Of a stretch of DNA of 63,114 nucleotides, positions 27,863 through 36,713 are shown piece after piece. The notes under the pieces were generated by a model. The model was not told the origin of the DNA and did no database searches. It worked only from the letters and a program-made list of their open reading frames with translations. This DNA is from Acidimicrobiia bacterium (lineage in GTDB: Bacteria; Actinomycetota; Acidimicrobiia; Acidimicrobiales; AC-14): assembly GCA_023265045.1 (NCBI GenBank), contig JAHFUQ010000007.1, positions 1 to 63,114 on the forward strand. The letters run 5' to 3'. Both the position numbers and the translations under genes were made by a program. How positions within the stretch are numbered: the first letter of the stretch is position 1; each line of letters starts with the position of its first letter.

Positions 27863-28366
27863 TCAACCGACCTGGTTGCCGTACATCTCCCCCAGCGGGT
27901 CGGCGATCAGCTCCAGCCGGGCGCCGTCGGGGTCGCGGAAGTACATCGACGTGCCACTCTCTAGGTGCAACTCCACCCCCGCCTCCTCCAAGCGGGCCTT
28001 CGCCCTGGCCCACTCGTCGGGAGTGGTCGAGATGGCGAGGTGGTGCAGGCCGCCCAGCACCTCGGCGTACGGCCCGAGGTCGAGGCCGGGGAAGTCGAAG
28101 AAGGCGACGAGGTTGCCGTGGCCGATGTCGAAGAAGAAGTGGTTCGAGCCCTTGTAGTCGCGGTTCTCGAAGATGTCGGTCAGTGGGAAACCCAGGACGT
28201 CCTGGTAGAAGCGGATCGTCCGCTCCACGTCCGACGACAGCAGGGCGATGTGGTGGACGCCCCGGGCCGTCGACGGGCTGCGCTCGCCCGACGGCCGCAG
28301 GTGGGCCTGGCGCAGCCGGTCGCGCTCGGCGTTGATCCGTTCCAAGTCGATGACGGGGTCGCTCAT
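27863..28366 (-). CDS. VOC-family (glyoxalase-like) protein
   Basis: A protein of about 167 residues with one vicinal-oxygen-chelate domain. GVHHIALLSSDVERTIRFYQ begins the first beta-alpha-beta module with its metal histidine, LHHLAISTTPDEW begins the second, and MYFRDPDGARLELI carries the usual C-terminal metal glutamate. These proteins are lyases, dioxygenases or resistance enzymes; the substrate is not predictable. The start could be ATG 28366 or 28375; the GGAGGG lies between the two. Its 5' end faces the tRNA-Leu gene. Confidence 0.85.
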   Translation of the reverse strand: MSDPVIDLERINAERDRLRQAHLRPSGERSPSTARGVHHIALLSSDVERTIRFYQDVLGFPLTDIFENRDYKGSNHFFFDIGHGNLVAFFDFPGLDLGPYAEVLGGLHHLAISTTPDEWARAKARLEEAGVELHLESGTSMYFRDPDGARLELIADPLGEMYGNQVG

Positions 28367-28406
28367 GCCCTCCATTGAAGCCCGGCTAGACTGGTTGGTC
28401 CACCAC

Positions 28407-28491
28407 GTCGGAGTGGCGGAATAGGCAGACGCGCCAGGTTGAGGGCCTGGTGCCCGAATAGGGCGTAGGGGTTCAAGTCCCCTCTCCGACA
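28407..28491 (+). tRNA. tRNA-Leu (anticodon GAG)
   Basis: A class II tRNA of 85 nt. The acceptor arms gtcggag (28407-28413) and ctccgac (28484-28490) are perfectly paired with discriminator A at 28491. The anticodon stem is ccagg/cctgg with loop ttgaggg, giving anticodon GAG, which reads CTC. A long variable arm (gcccgaatagggc) and the T arm ggttcaagtcc are present. CCA is not encoded. The long variable arm fits leucine and the anticodon decides it. Confidence 0.96.
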
Positions 28492-28695
28492 CATTCGTGC
28501 GCAAGCGGCCGGGTCGCGGACTACGAGGGCGCTGAACGAGCCCGCCGACGTGGTCGCCTCGTCGAGGAAGTCCGGTGTGACGCGAACGCCCGTGGCCCGC
28601 TCGGCCAAGGCGAACGCAGCCTCGGTGTGCCCCGCGAAGGTTCTCCCCTCGCCCTCGCGCAGATCGAAGCCCGCCGCCCGCTTCTTGTCCACCAT
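28492..28695 (-). pseudogene. Unidentified truncated reading frame beside tRNA-Leu
   Basis: From ATG 28695 (AGGGA upstream) a minus-strand frame gives about 66 protein-like residues: MVDKKRAAGFDLREGEG, then GHTEAAFALAERATGVRV, then TPDFLDEATTSAGSFSALVV. It runs without a stop into the antisense of the tRNA, so its natural end is lost. I do not recognise the family. Either a gene was cut off at the tRNA 3' end, a usual integration point, or the frame is a chance high-GC opening. Confidence 0.3.
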
Positions 28696-28773
28696 GTAGT
28701 CCCTGCCCGTTCCGTCCTTCCGCCAAGGGTGTATCAGCCGTAACCGCGCGCGGGTCTAACCGTCAGAACCAAT

Positions 28774-29526
28774 GTGAAGCGACTCCTCACCCTCACGGTG
28801 GCCGTCGTCGTGCTGGGGGCGTGCGGGAAGGACCGCAACCCGTCCGGCCAGCCGGCGTCCTCGTCCACCCAGCCGCCGGCGGTCACGGCAACGACCTCGG
28901 CGCCGACTTCGACCGCGGCCATCACGTCCACCACGGTCGCCTGCGCGCTCGCCCCGATCGCAGCGTCCGCGAACAGCGTCACCTCGAAGCCTGGTGACTT
29001 CGACGGCAACGGCGCCGCCGACACGCTGCGGGCCTACCAGCTGGGCGCCGAGTGGCGCCTCCGGGTCGAGTTGGCGGGTGGCGGCGGCGCCGACATCGCC
29101 GTCCCCGGCGTCGCGCCGGTCTCGGCCCTCAAGGCCCTCGGCGGGTACAACATCGACGCCAACCTCCGCGATGAGGCGTTCGCCGTCGTCGGCAGCGGCG
29201 CCTCCACCGCGATCATCGGCCTGTGGACCTTCGCCAACTGCCAGCTCACCCGGGTCACCGTGGGCAGCCAACCGGCTGAGTTCCCCGTCGGCGCCACCGT
29301 ACAGAACCAGTCCGGTCTCAGTTGCGTGCAGGGGACGGCAATCCAGGCGCTCAAGGCGCAGTTGGCGCCGTCGGGGACGATGTTCAACGTCCAGCGGATG
29401 GTCTACGACCTCGTCGGCAACACCCTCGTGCTCGGCAACACCCCTCCGCTGGCGGCTCTTGCTCCTGGCGACCCGAACCTCGCGCCGTACAGCCGGTTCG
29501 CCTGTGGATCGTTGACACTGAACTGA
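28774..29526 (+). CDS. Secreted lipoprotein of unknown function
   Basis: A 250-residue protein: signal peptide with lipobox VLGACGKD, then a Ser/Thr/Pro-rich linker to about residue 55, then a globular domain. KPGDFDGNGAADTLRAY resembles a single FG-GAP calcium loop and is followed by alternating strands with three cysteines. This suggests a beta-rich surface domain. Start is GTG. It precedes a substrate-binding protein by 33 bp and may be co-transcribed with it. Confidence 0.7.
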   Translation: MKRLLTLTVAVVVLGACGKDRNPSGQPASSSTQPPAVTATTSAPTSTAAITSTTVACALAPIAASANSVTSKPGDFDGNGAADTLRAYQLGAEWRLRVELAGGGGADIAVPGVAPVSALKALGGYNIDANLRDEAFAVVGSGASTAIIGLWTFANCQLTRVTVGSQPAEFPVGATVQNQSGLSCVQGTAIQALKAQLAPSGTMFNVQRMVYDLVGNTLVLGNTPPLAALAPGDPNLAPYSRFACGSLTLN

Positions 29527-29559
29527 GCCCCGGCGGGGTCCTCGGCGTAGCCTGCGGCG

Positions 29560-31092
29560 GTGCGCGCCCGGGCCCTGCTGCTGGTGGTGGCCCTGCTGGC
29601 CGCGGCCGCGGCCGCGTGCGCGGGCGGGAGCGCCAGTGGCGGGAAGGGAAGCGGCGACCAGGCCCCGGCAGGCGCAACGAGCCGCGACGAGCTGCGCATC
29701 GGCGTCGGCGAGGACATCTGGCCACTGACGGGCCGGGGCCCGAGCTCGAAGGCGTTCGCCGCCGGAGAGCTCAGCGTCAACGTCTTCGAGCCGCTGGTGT
29801 CGCTGGCATCCGACTACACGGTTCGCCCCGGCCTGGCCGAGCGGTGGGAGCTGGCGGGCCCGACGACGTGGCGGTTCCACCTCCGCGCCGGCGTCACGTT
29901 CCACGACGGTCGCCCGTTCGGCGCCGACGATGTGGTGTGGTCGTGGTCGCGGGAGTTCCTCCCGTCGGCCGTGACCCGGAGCCTGGCCTCGGTGACCAAG
30001 GTCGACGACCGCACGGTGGACTTCAACCTGTCGGCGCCGAACCTCCGGCTCCCCGAGCAGCTCGTCCACCCCGAAGGGCCGATCGTGCCCCGCAACGGTC
30101 ACAGCGACTCCACGCCTCCCGTCGGCACCGGGCCGTACCAGGTCGTCGAGTACGTCCCTCGGCAACGGGTCGTCGTCGAGCGGTACGACGGCTACTGGGG
30201 CGAGAAGGCCGCCGTCCGCCGGCTGACGTTCCGCTTCATGCCCGACGCGGCCGACCGGGTGGCGGCGCTGAGGAAGGAGGAGATCGACGTGGCCGCCAAC
30301 GTGCCAGGCGAGACGGTCGCCTCCCTCGAGGGGGATCGCGCCCTGCACGTCGTCAAGGCCAAGCCCGGCGCCACCCAACTCCTCTCCTTCAATGCCAACG
30401 GCACGGCCCCGTTCGACATCACGGCCGACAAGGCCGTCCGCCAAGCCGTGGCCCTGGCCCTCGACCGCGCCGCCTACGTGAGCGAGGTGCTGAATGGGAA
30501 CGGGGAGCCGGGGCGGTGGCAGTCGCCCGCCCTTGTGCTCGGCGCGGCAGCCGCCCTCGTGAGCGCTCCCGTGCTCGACCTCGCCCAAGCCCGCTCCACC
30601 CTCGACGCCGCCGGGTGGCGCGCCGGCGGGGACGGCGTGCGCACGAAGGCGGGGCGACGGCTGACGCTGACCCTGGTCGGGGGGCCCGCGGTTCCGGAGG
30701 CGGGCCTGCGGTTCGTGCAGTCGAAGGTCGCGGCCGTCGGGATCGAGGTGGCGGTCAAAAAGGCGGCCGACACGGTGACCTACGAGCAGTACCGCGACCG
30801 CGGCTACGACGTGGACCTCACCGCGCCCAACCAGAACGACGCGAATCCGGCGTTCCTCCAGTCGCTGCGGGCCGGCGGACCGCCGGTGGACGCCGTCTTC
30901 ACCGCCGACAGCCGGGAGGCCGTGCAGCGCCTGGCCGCAGGCATCACCCAGACAACCGTGAACGAGGACTACCTCGTCGTTCCCCTCGCGTCGGTGTCCC
31001 GGATCTACGCCATGCGCCAGGGGGTCGACCTCCGCGATCCCCACCCGTCGGCCATCAACCAGTCGTGGGCGACGCTTGTCGCGGGCGCGTAA
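29560..31092 (+). CDS. Third peptide-type substrate-binding lipoprotein
   Basis: A 510-residue SBP_bac_5 protein with signal peptide and lipobox AAAACAGG. FHLRAGVTFHDGRPFGADDVV and PVGTGPYQVVEYV are clear family motifs, and VRQAVALALDRAAYV is in the second lobe. Start is GTG. No permease or ATPase follows it, so it is an orphan receptor; sharing the dppBCDF-type importer upstream is possible but unproven. Confidence 0.88.
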   Translation: MRARALLLVVALLAAAAAACAGGSASGGKGSGDQAPAGATSRDELRIGVGEDIWPLTGRGPSSKAFAAGELSVNVFEPLVSLASDYTVRPGLAERWELAGPTTWRFHLRAGVTFHDGRPFGADDVVWSWSREFLPSAVTRSLASVTKVDDRTVDFNLSAPNLRLPEQLVHPEGPIVPRNGHSDSTPPVGTGPYQVVEYVPRQRVVVERYDGYWGEKAAVRRLTFRFMPDAADRVAALRKEEIDVAANVPGETVASLEGDRALHVVKAKPGATQLLSFNANGTAPFDITADKAVRQAVALALDRAAYVSEVLNGNGEPGRWQSPALVLGAAAALVSAPVLDLAQARSTLDAAGWRAGGDGVRTKAGRRLTLTLVGGPAVPEAGLRFVQSKVAAVGIEVAVKKAADTVTYEQYRDRGYDVDLTAPNQNDANPAFLQSLRAGGPPVDAVFTADSREAVQRLAAGITQTTVNEDYLVVPLASVSRIYAMRQGVDLRDPHPSAINQSWATLVAGA

Positions 31093-31422
31093 GTGTGCTC
31101 CGCGCGAACTGACGGGAATGGCGTACTGTCACCGGTGGACCTGGCGCTGGGTGTCCGCCGTACCCGGCGCTGGGTCCCCTCGACCGGCGCCGGGCGTCTC
31201 TGCACCGCCATGACGGAAGCGTATTAGACAGGCCCCTCCGTCGCCGCCCGTGGAAAAGGCGGAGCCCCTCGAACACCCACCCAACCCTGCCAAAGGCAGC
31301 ACTTCCGTACGCCGCGTATTCTCCCAGGCGCCGGCCGCTCGCACCATCAACGGGCCGCCAGCGCTCCGACAACCCTTGTAGCCCCCTCGTTGGGCTGGCG
31401 TTGGGTTGGCGAGGGATTCGCC
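31093..31422. other. 330-bp gap without a supported gene
   Basis: The region lies between convergent genes. It holds three imperfect GGCGCYGGG copies (31143, 31166, 31186) and a small hairpin ctgcc-aaa-ggcag at 31287-31299. Short frames on both strands have no ribosome site or recognisable content. A small RNA cannot be excluded. Confidence 0.4.
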
Positions 31423-33954
31423 TCAGTCGCCGGCCCGGCAGCGGGCCAGGACGGCCGCCAGGTCGTCCCTCGTGTACGGCTTGCTGAGGTAGTCGTCCAT
31501 CCCCGCGGCGACGCACTGCTCCTGGTCGGCGCCGAAGGCGTTGGCGGTGACCGCGACAATTCGGGGCCGTCGATCGCTCGGCCACCGCTGGCAGATCTGG
31601 CGGCTTGCCTCGAGCCCGTCCATCTTCGGCATCTGGACGTCCATCAGCACCACGTCGTAAGGCTTGTCCTCGAGAGCGGCCACGGCTTCGAGGCCATCGC
31701 CGACGATATCGACATGATGCCCGAGCTTCTCGAGCAACCACAGGGCCATGCGCTGGTTGACCGGGTGGTCCTCGGCCACGAGCACCGTGAGGGCGCCGCC
31801 CGCGGCCGAAGCTGCCTCAGGCGCGGCCGGGCTCGAGGCCCCGGACGCCGCCTCCGCTCCGACCACGCCGACGAGGGCCTCGAGCAGCTGGGTCGTGCGG
31901 AGGGGCCGTAGCAGCCACCCGGCGACATCGAGTGAGCTGGACACGGCCCGGTAGCCGATCGGCGCCAGCGCGATGACGGGTGGACCGCAGTCGTCGCACG
32001 CCCGGCGCAGCCCCTCGGCCGCGCCGCTGATCTCGAGGTCGACGATCGCCACGTCGAAGGGATCGCCCCGCTCGATCCACTGTCGCGCCTGGCCGATCAA
32101 CGCGGTTTCCCTCGTGACCATGCCCCAGCTACGGGCGCAGCGAACGAGGAGGTCGCGGCTGTCCGTGTCGTCGTCGACGACGAGCACGCGCTTGCCCGAG
32201 AGCACACGGGCCTCGCCCGCGACCTGCACTCCGGCGGGGCCCTCGGGCGGCGGGCTCGCAGCGATGGTGAAGAAGAACGTGGAGCCCACTCCTTCCACGC
32301 TCTCGACCCACATGGCGCCGCCCATCAGCTCACAGAGCCTGCGGCTGATGGCGAGCCCCAGGCCGGTGCCGCCGTGGCGGCGCGCCGTCGAGCTGTCGAC
32401 TTGCGAGAAGGAGTCGAAGATCCCGCGCTGCGCGTCAGCAGGGATCCCGATGCCCGTGTCCCGCACGGAAAAGTAAAGGCCGCGGGCGCTGCTGGTCGCC
32501 TTCTCACTGGGGAGGGGCCAGCCGTGGACGTCGAGGAAGATCTCGCCTGATTCGGTGAACTTCACCGCGTTGGACAGAAGGTTCACCAGGACCTGGCCGA
32601 CCCGCGCCTCGTCGCCGACAACCGACGCGGGCGCGTCGCGATGGATCCGGTAGCCGAGCCGAAGGCTGTGGGCAGCAGCGACCGGCGCCACCACCGCCAG
32701 GGCCGAGCCGACGCAGTCACCCACGTCAAACGGCTCGCAGCGCAGCTCCATGGCGCCGGACTCGATTTTGGAGTAGTCGAGGACGTCGTTGATGAGGGCC
32801 AGGAGCGAGCGACCGCTGGTGACGACCGTCTGCGTCCACGACCGCTGCTCGGGGTCGAGGTCGGTCTCGAGCAACTCGCGCGACAGCCCGATCACTGCGT
32901 TCAACGGAGTGCGGATCTCGTGGCTCATGGTGGCGAGGAACACGCCTTTGGCCTCGTTGGCGGTCTCCGCCTCGGCGCGCGCCAGGCGCAGCGTCCGCAG
33001 CAGAAGGTTCATACGGACCACGACGAGGACGAACAACGCCACTGACGCGGCGCCGATCGTGAACAGGCTCCGATGCTCGCCGCGGTGGGCATCGACGATG
33101 AGAACGGTCGGCGCCACCAGCACCACCCCGCCGAGGACGAGGAGGCGAACCTGATCGGCGTCCAGCCTTGAACGCGGCGTCAACGTCGGAGCGGCGGCGG
33201 ACGGGTGGAGGAAAGCCACCGCGACCAGGCCGTACCAAACCATCCACAGCCCGTAGTAGGGCTCGATGTGCAGGGGCAGCCCGGGCAGGACGTTCAGGAA
33301 GTTGTAGAGCGAGTCGGCGAGCGCCAACGCAAAGATGCCGACGGCGAGGAACACGTGGGACGGCGGACGGCGCCGGCGGGTGAAAAGGAGGCGGGCAGCC
33401 ATCGCCAGGAGCAGGAGGTCGAGCGTCGGGTAGGCGATGCCGATGGCTCGGTCGAGCAGGGGCGTGTCCGACGCGACGACAGTCGGTTTGATGACGTAGA
33501 CCCACGACACGAGACCGCAGGCGATCGCGACCATGCTCGCGTCGATGAGGCTGGACAGGTCCCGCCCCGGGTCCTGCCGGCGGATCAGGAGCAGGGTCGA
33601 GCCGATGAAGATGGGCAGGTCGACGAGGTACAGCGCGTCAGCGAGGGACGGGAACGGGCGCGCCGACTGCTCGACGAGCAGGAAGTAATAGAAGAACAGG
33701 TCGCCCGCGAAGTAGACGGACAAGCCGATCGCGAAGCAGGAGGCGGGCCGCCGTGACTCCGGAGGGATCCGCCGGACACCCACCCACGTGGCAGCAACGC
33801 TCAAGGCGGAGACGACCAACGCAAGCGACTGGCTGCCCCTGCCGGACGGCAGCGCCAATCGCACCGCCACCGCGGCCAAGGAGAAGGCGAGGAACCGGCG
33901 CCAGGTCAGCCAGCCCTTGGCGCCGCCGTCGTAGGGCTCCCTTTCGGCATCCAT
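31423..33954 (-). CDS. Hybrid sensor histidine kinase with two receiver domains
   Basis: An 843-residue membrane kinase. About residues 15-290 contain eight or so hydrophobic helices, a MASE-like integral sensor. HisKA follows with [18 protein letters not shown] (phospho-histidine in SHEIRTP), then HATPase_c with [20 protein letters not shown] and [10 protein letters not shown]. Two receivers end the protein: [14 protein letters not shown] with VAIVDLEI, and [14 protein letters not shown] with [13 protein letters not shown] plus the conserved lysine in LSKPYT. The second receiver is the better conserved. It needs an HPt partner, which is encoded divergently 20 bp away. The signal is unknown. 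The ATG at 33954 gives a short cytoplasmic N terminus before the first helix. Confidence 0.92.
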   Translation of the reverse strand: MDAEREPYDGGAKGWLTWRRFLAFSLAAVAVRLALPSGRGSQSLALVVSALSVAATWVGVRRIPPESRRPASCFAIGLSVYFAGDLFFYYFLLVEQSARPFPSLADALYLVDLPIFIGSTLLLIRRQDPGRDLSSLIDASMVAIACGLVSWVYVIKPTVVASDTPLLDRAIGIAYPTLDLLLLAMAARLLFTRRRRPPSHVFLAVGIFALALADSLYNFLNVLPGLPLHIEPYYGLWMVWYGLVAVAFLHPSAAAPTLTPRSRLDADQVRLLVLGGVVLVAPTVLIVDAHRGEHRSLFTIGAASVALFVLVVVRMNLLLRTLRLARAEAETANEAKGVFLATMSHEIRTPLNAVIGLSRELLETDLDPEQRSWTQTVVTSGRSLLALINDVLDYSKIESGAMELRCEPFDVGDCVGSALAVVAPVAAAHSLRLGYRIHRDAPASVVGDEARVGQVLVNLLSNAVKFTESGEIFLDVHGWPLPSEKATSSARGLYFSVRDTGIGIPADAQRGIFDSFSQVDSSTARRHGGTGLGLAISRRLCELMGGAMWVESVEGVGSTFFFTIAASPPPEGPAGVQVAGEARVLSGKRVLVVDDDTDSRDLLVRCARSWGMVTRETALIGQARQWIERGDPFDVAIVDLEISGAAEGLRRACDDCGPPVIALAPIGYRAVSSSLDVAGWLLRPLRTTQLLEALVGVVGAEAASGASSPAAPEAASAAGGALTVLVAEDHPVNQRMALWLLEKLGHHVDIVGDGLEAVAALEDKPYDVVLMDVQMPKMDGLEASRQICQRWPSDRRPRIVAVTANAFGADQEQCVAAGMDDYLSKPYTRDDLAAVLARCRAGD

Positions 33955-33974
33955 CGACCAATTACTATGGCCGC
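33955..33974. promoter_or_regulatory. Overlapping divergent promoters of the phosphorelay
   Basis: Only 20 bp separate the kinase ATG and the HPt GTG. The sequence attactat serves as a -10-like element on both strands (TTACTAT plus, ATAGTAAT minus), each about six bases from its start codon. Both transcripts would be leaderless and their promoters would overlap. Confidence 0.5.
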
Positions 33975-34334
33975 GTGGGTGGGGAGGGCGCCGAGGGGCC
34001 CGCAGTTGACCGGGCCATCGTCGCGGCGCTTCTCGACGAGCTCGGCGCCGAGCGGACACAGGAGATCTGTGGCGCGTTCGTTCAGGACGGCCACGCGAAG
34101 CTGGCGGCGTTGCAGGCGGCGCTGGACGGTGACGACGCGGCGTTGGTGGCGCGGGCTGCGCACGGGCTCAAATCAGGCAGCGGGTTCGTCGGCGCTAAGG
34201 CCGTGTTCCAGCTCTGCGCCGACATGGAGCGCACGGCCGGGACGGGGGACCTCGACTTCTCCCGAAGGCATCTCGACGACCTTCGCGACCGCCTCGCGCA
34301 GGCCGAGGCGGAGCTCGTCCCGCGCCATGGGTGA
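33975..34334 (+). CDS. Stand-alone HPt phosphotransfer protein
   Basis: A 119-residue four-helix HPt domain. The phospho-accepting histidine lies in [16 protein letters not shown], the standard H-x-L-K-G/S-x-S motif, and [13 protein letters not shown] follows as in other HPt proteins. GTG is the start. It is the missing relay between the divergent hybrid kinase and the response regulator that overlaps its end by 8 bp, so the three genes form one phosphorelay. Confidence 0.88.
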   Translation: MGGEGAEGPAVDRAIVAALLDELGAERTQEICGAFVQDGHAKLAALQAALDGDDAALVARAAHGLKSGSGFVGAKAVFQLCADMERTAGTGDLDFSRRHLDDLRDRLAQAEAELVPRHG

Positions 34335-35019
34335 GCAGGCCCGGGCCACGATCCTGGTCGTCGACGACGACGAGGTGTTCCGCCGCTTCGCCACCGCCCT
34401 CCTCGAAGCCGAGGGGCACGTGGTCATGGAGGCGGCCGACGGCGCGGGCGCGCTGGCCGCCTTGGACCGGCAGGCGCCCGACCTGATCTTGCTCGACATC
34501 GAGATGCCGGACATGAGCGGGTTCGAGTTGCTCGGCCGGCTCCGCCCCCGCGTCGACGCGCCGGTGATCGTCGTCTCTGGGAGGGAAGCCGAGACGGAGC
34601 GGGTGCTGGCGTTCGACCTCGGCGCCGACGATTACGTCGTCAAACCCTTCCTCCCGCGCGAGTTCGCCGCTCGGGTGCGCACCGCGCTCCGGCGGACCCG
34701 TGACCGCACCGTCGGGATCCTGCGGTTCGGCGACCTCGAAATCCGGCTCGCGGGGCGTGAGGTGACCCGCGGCGGCAAGCCGGTCGCGCTCACGCCGCGC
34801 GAGTTCGACCTGCTCGCATACCTCGCCCTGCGTAGCGGGCAGGCGATCCCGCGCCAGCAACTCCTCGAGGACGTGTGGCATGCCTCGGGGGAGTGGCTGG
34901 ACCCGGCCACGGTGACCGAACACGTCCGCCGGCTCCGGCTGAAGCTGGAGGACGAGCCGTCGAACCCGCGCCGCCTGCGCGGGGTCCGCAACGTCGGCTA
35001 CTGCTTCGAACCGGACTAG
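34327..35019 (+). CDS. OmpR/PhoB-family response regulator
   Basis: A 230-residue regulator. The receiver (residues 8-120) has ILVVDDDEVF, the phospho-aspartate in LILLDIEMPDMSG and the lysine in DDYVVKPF. The C-terminal winged helix (about 132-228) has LTPREFDLLAYLALRSGQ and VTEHVRRLRLKL with the final NVGYCFEP. It would bind DNA as a dimer once phosphorylated by the HPt protein. Its targets are not evident; the next gene downstream encodes a surface propeller protein. Confidence 0.93.
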   Translation: MGEQARATILVVDDDEVFRRFATALLEAEGHVVMEAADGAGALAALDRQAPDLILLDIEMPDMSGFELLGRLRPRVDAPVIVVSGREAETERVLAFDLGADDYVVKPFLPREFAARVRTALRRTRDRTVGILRFGDLEIRLAGREVTRGGKPVALTPREFDLLAYLALRSGQAIPRQQLLEDVWHASGEWLDPATVTEHVRRLRLKLEDEPSNPRRLRGVRNVGYCFEPD

Positions 35020-35066
35020 CAAGGCCGGTGTAGATTCCGGGCGCAGGGCTGGGAAGGGGGGCAGCC

Positions 35067-36662
35067 ATGGTGGGAAGCAGTCGCCTGAGCCTGATGGCAG
35101 GCGTTGTCGTCGCGACGCTAGCGGTCGGCGTCGCACCCGGCGCCACGCAGGGAACGGGCGCGGGGACGCCGAGCGTCACGGCCGCCGTCCAGGTGACAAC
35201 GAACCCCGATCCGAACCGCGCCCACACCACGCCGCAGATCGCCGTCAACCCCAAGACGACCGAGCTCGTGATCGGCTCGGCCGAAGTGCGAACCAAGAAG
35301 ACGTGCGACATCCACATCTCCGTCAACGGCGGCCGGAGCTGGTTCCCGGGCGGCGACCCGATGGTCAAACCCTTCACCGACTGCTCGCAGCAGGCCACCA
35401 ACGGCCCGTACATCACATTCCAGTTCACGCCCGACGGCGTGCTCTGGGCCGCGTTCATGGGCAGCGACCCCAAGTACACCACCCTCAACAACCGCGCCGA
35501 CACCCCCCGTCACGTGTTCGTGGCGCGCTCCGAGGACTCGGGGCGGACGTGGCGCACCACCATGGCCGTCGAAGGCAAGGAGGGCGACCCCGGCATCGGC
35601 AACAGCCGGCGTGCGCAGATCGCGGTAGACCCGCGTGACGGCCAAACGGTGTACGTCGGGTACCAGAAGGGCGCCGCACCTGGCGGTGCGCGGCGCGGCT
35701 TCCTGGCTATCTCCCGCGACGGTGGGCGGACCTTCGGCGTGCCGGTCGAGATGGGCGACGGTCGCGGCAGCGGCCAGCCGCGTCCGGTCGTCGACTTGAA
35801 CGGGACCGTGCATGTGCTCTTCGCGGCTGATGGTTTCCGTCCCGCCACCGTCACCGGCGACCCCGACCTGCGTCCTCTCATCTACCGGCGCTCCGGCGAC
35901 GGGGGGCGGACGTGGTCGCCGATCAAGGAGATCGACCCCGGCAACGGCGGGTTCAGCTTCATGCGCAAGCAGATGATGGCCGTCGACCTCAAGTCCGGCG
36001 CTCTGTACGCCACGTGGTACGGCAACCCCAACCCGCGGGCGCGCCGCCCACCCGCGAACCAGCCGTCGACCAACGAGTTCGACGACCGGGACGTCTACGT
36101 CAGGGTGTCGACCGACGGCGGCTCGACGTGGAGCGAGGCCCGCTCCGTCAACGACGACATCAGCAAGCCCAACATCCAGCACTACGACTCGGGCATCGCC
36201 GTCGCACCCAACGGCCGGCTGGACATCGCCTGGTACGACTTCCGCAACAGCCCGGTGCCCGAGCACGAGGAGTCGGGAGGCAACGGCGGCGGCGCCAACG
36301 ACGTCTACTACTCGTACTCCACCGACTCCGGCAAGACGTTCAAGGCGAACATCCGGGTGACCGACCGCATCATCGACCGCACCATCGGCCTGTGGTCGAA
36401 CAACACCCACAGCCACACCAACATGGCGGTGGCCTCCACCAACGACACGGCCTACTTCGCCTGGCAGGACACGCGCAACGGCAGCCAGAACCTCCAGGCC
36501 GAGGACATCTACTTCGCCGCCGTCCAGTTCCCGGTCGAGAAGAAGACCGACAACGGCGTGCCCGGGTGGGTCCTGATCGGCGCTTCGGCCGCACTCGCAG
36601 CGGGCGTCACCGTCGTGTTCGCGCTGGCGATCGCGCGCTCGCGCCGGCCGGTCGCGCCGTAG
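35067..36662 (+). CDS. Membrane-anchored Asp-box beta-propeller (sialidase-like)
   Basis: A 531-residue exported protein: signal peptide (residues 1-28), six Asp-box repeats, and a C-terminal membrane helix (WVLIGASAALAAGVTVVFAL) with an RSRRP tail. The boxes are ISVNGGRSW, RSEDSGRTW, ISRDGGRTF, RSGDGGRTW, VSTDGGSTW and YSTDSGKTF, spaced about 60-75 residues apart, matching a six-bladed propeller as in sialidases. The catalytic arginine triad of true sialidases cannot be confirmed by eye, so enzyme activity is uncertain; a binding role is possible. Confidence 0.8.
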   Translation: MVGSSRLSLMAGVVVATLAVGVAPGATQGTGAGTPSVTAAVQVTTNPDPNRAHTTPQIAVNPKTTELVIGSAEVRTKKTCDIHISVNGGRSWFPGGDPMVKPFTDCSQQATNGPYITFQFTPDGVLWAAFMGSDPKYTTLNNRADTPRHVFVARSEDSGRTWRTTMAVEGKEGDPGIGNSRRAQIAVDPRDGQTVYVGYQKGAAPGGARRGFLAISRDGGRTFGVPVEMGDGRGSGQPRPVVDLNGTVHVLFAADGFRPATVTGDPDLRPLIYRRSGDGGRTWSPIKEIDPGNGGFSFMRKQMMAVDLKSGALYATWYGNPNPRARRPPANQPSTNEFDDRDVYVRVSTDGGSTWSEARSVNDDISKPNIQHYDSGIAVAPNGRLDIAWYDFRNSPVPEHEESGGNGGGANDVYYSYSTDSGKTFKANIRVTDRIIDRTIGLWSNNTHSHTNMAVASTNDTAYFAWQDTRNGSQNLQAEDIYFAAVQFPVEKKTDNGVPGWVLIGASAALAAGVTVVFALAIARSRRPVAP

Positions 36663-36713
36663 CGTTCTCCTGCGGATCGACCACCGTGGCGGTGGCGAAC
36701 ACGCAGGAGAACG
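36663..36713 (+). promoter_or_regulatory. Nested hairpin covering a ribosome binding site
   Basis: Perfect 12-bp outer arms: CGTTCTCCTGCG (36663-36674) and CGCAGGAGAACG (36702-36713). Inside them lies a second perfect stem, CCACCG/CGGTGG, with loop tgg (36681-36695). The right outer arm contains the AGGAG (36705-36709) for the ATG at 36714, so the folded RNA would hide it. The element may also terminate the propeller gene. Translational control is inferred. Confidence 0.65.

Noticed and set aside
28756..31044. Minus-strand open frame of 762 codons
   Set aside because: Antisense of the lipoprotein and third binding protein, both with strong motifs and signal peptides.
31250..31330. Cyclic-di-GMP type riboswitch
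   Set aside because: Purine-rich stretches looked suggestive, but the conserved core elements are missing and the site is downstream of both flanking genes.
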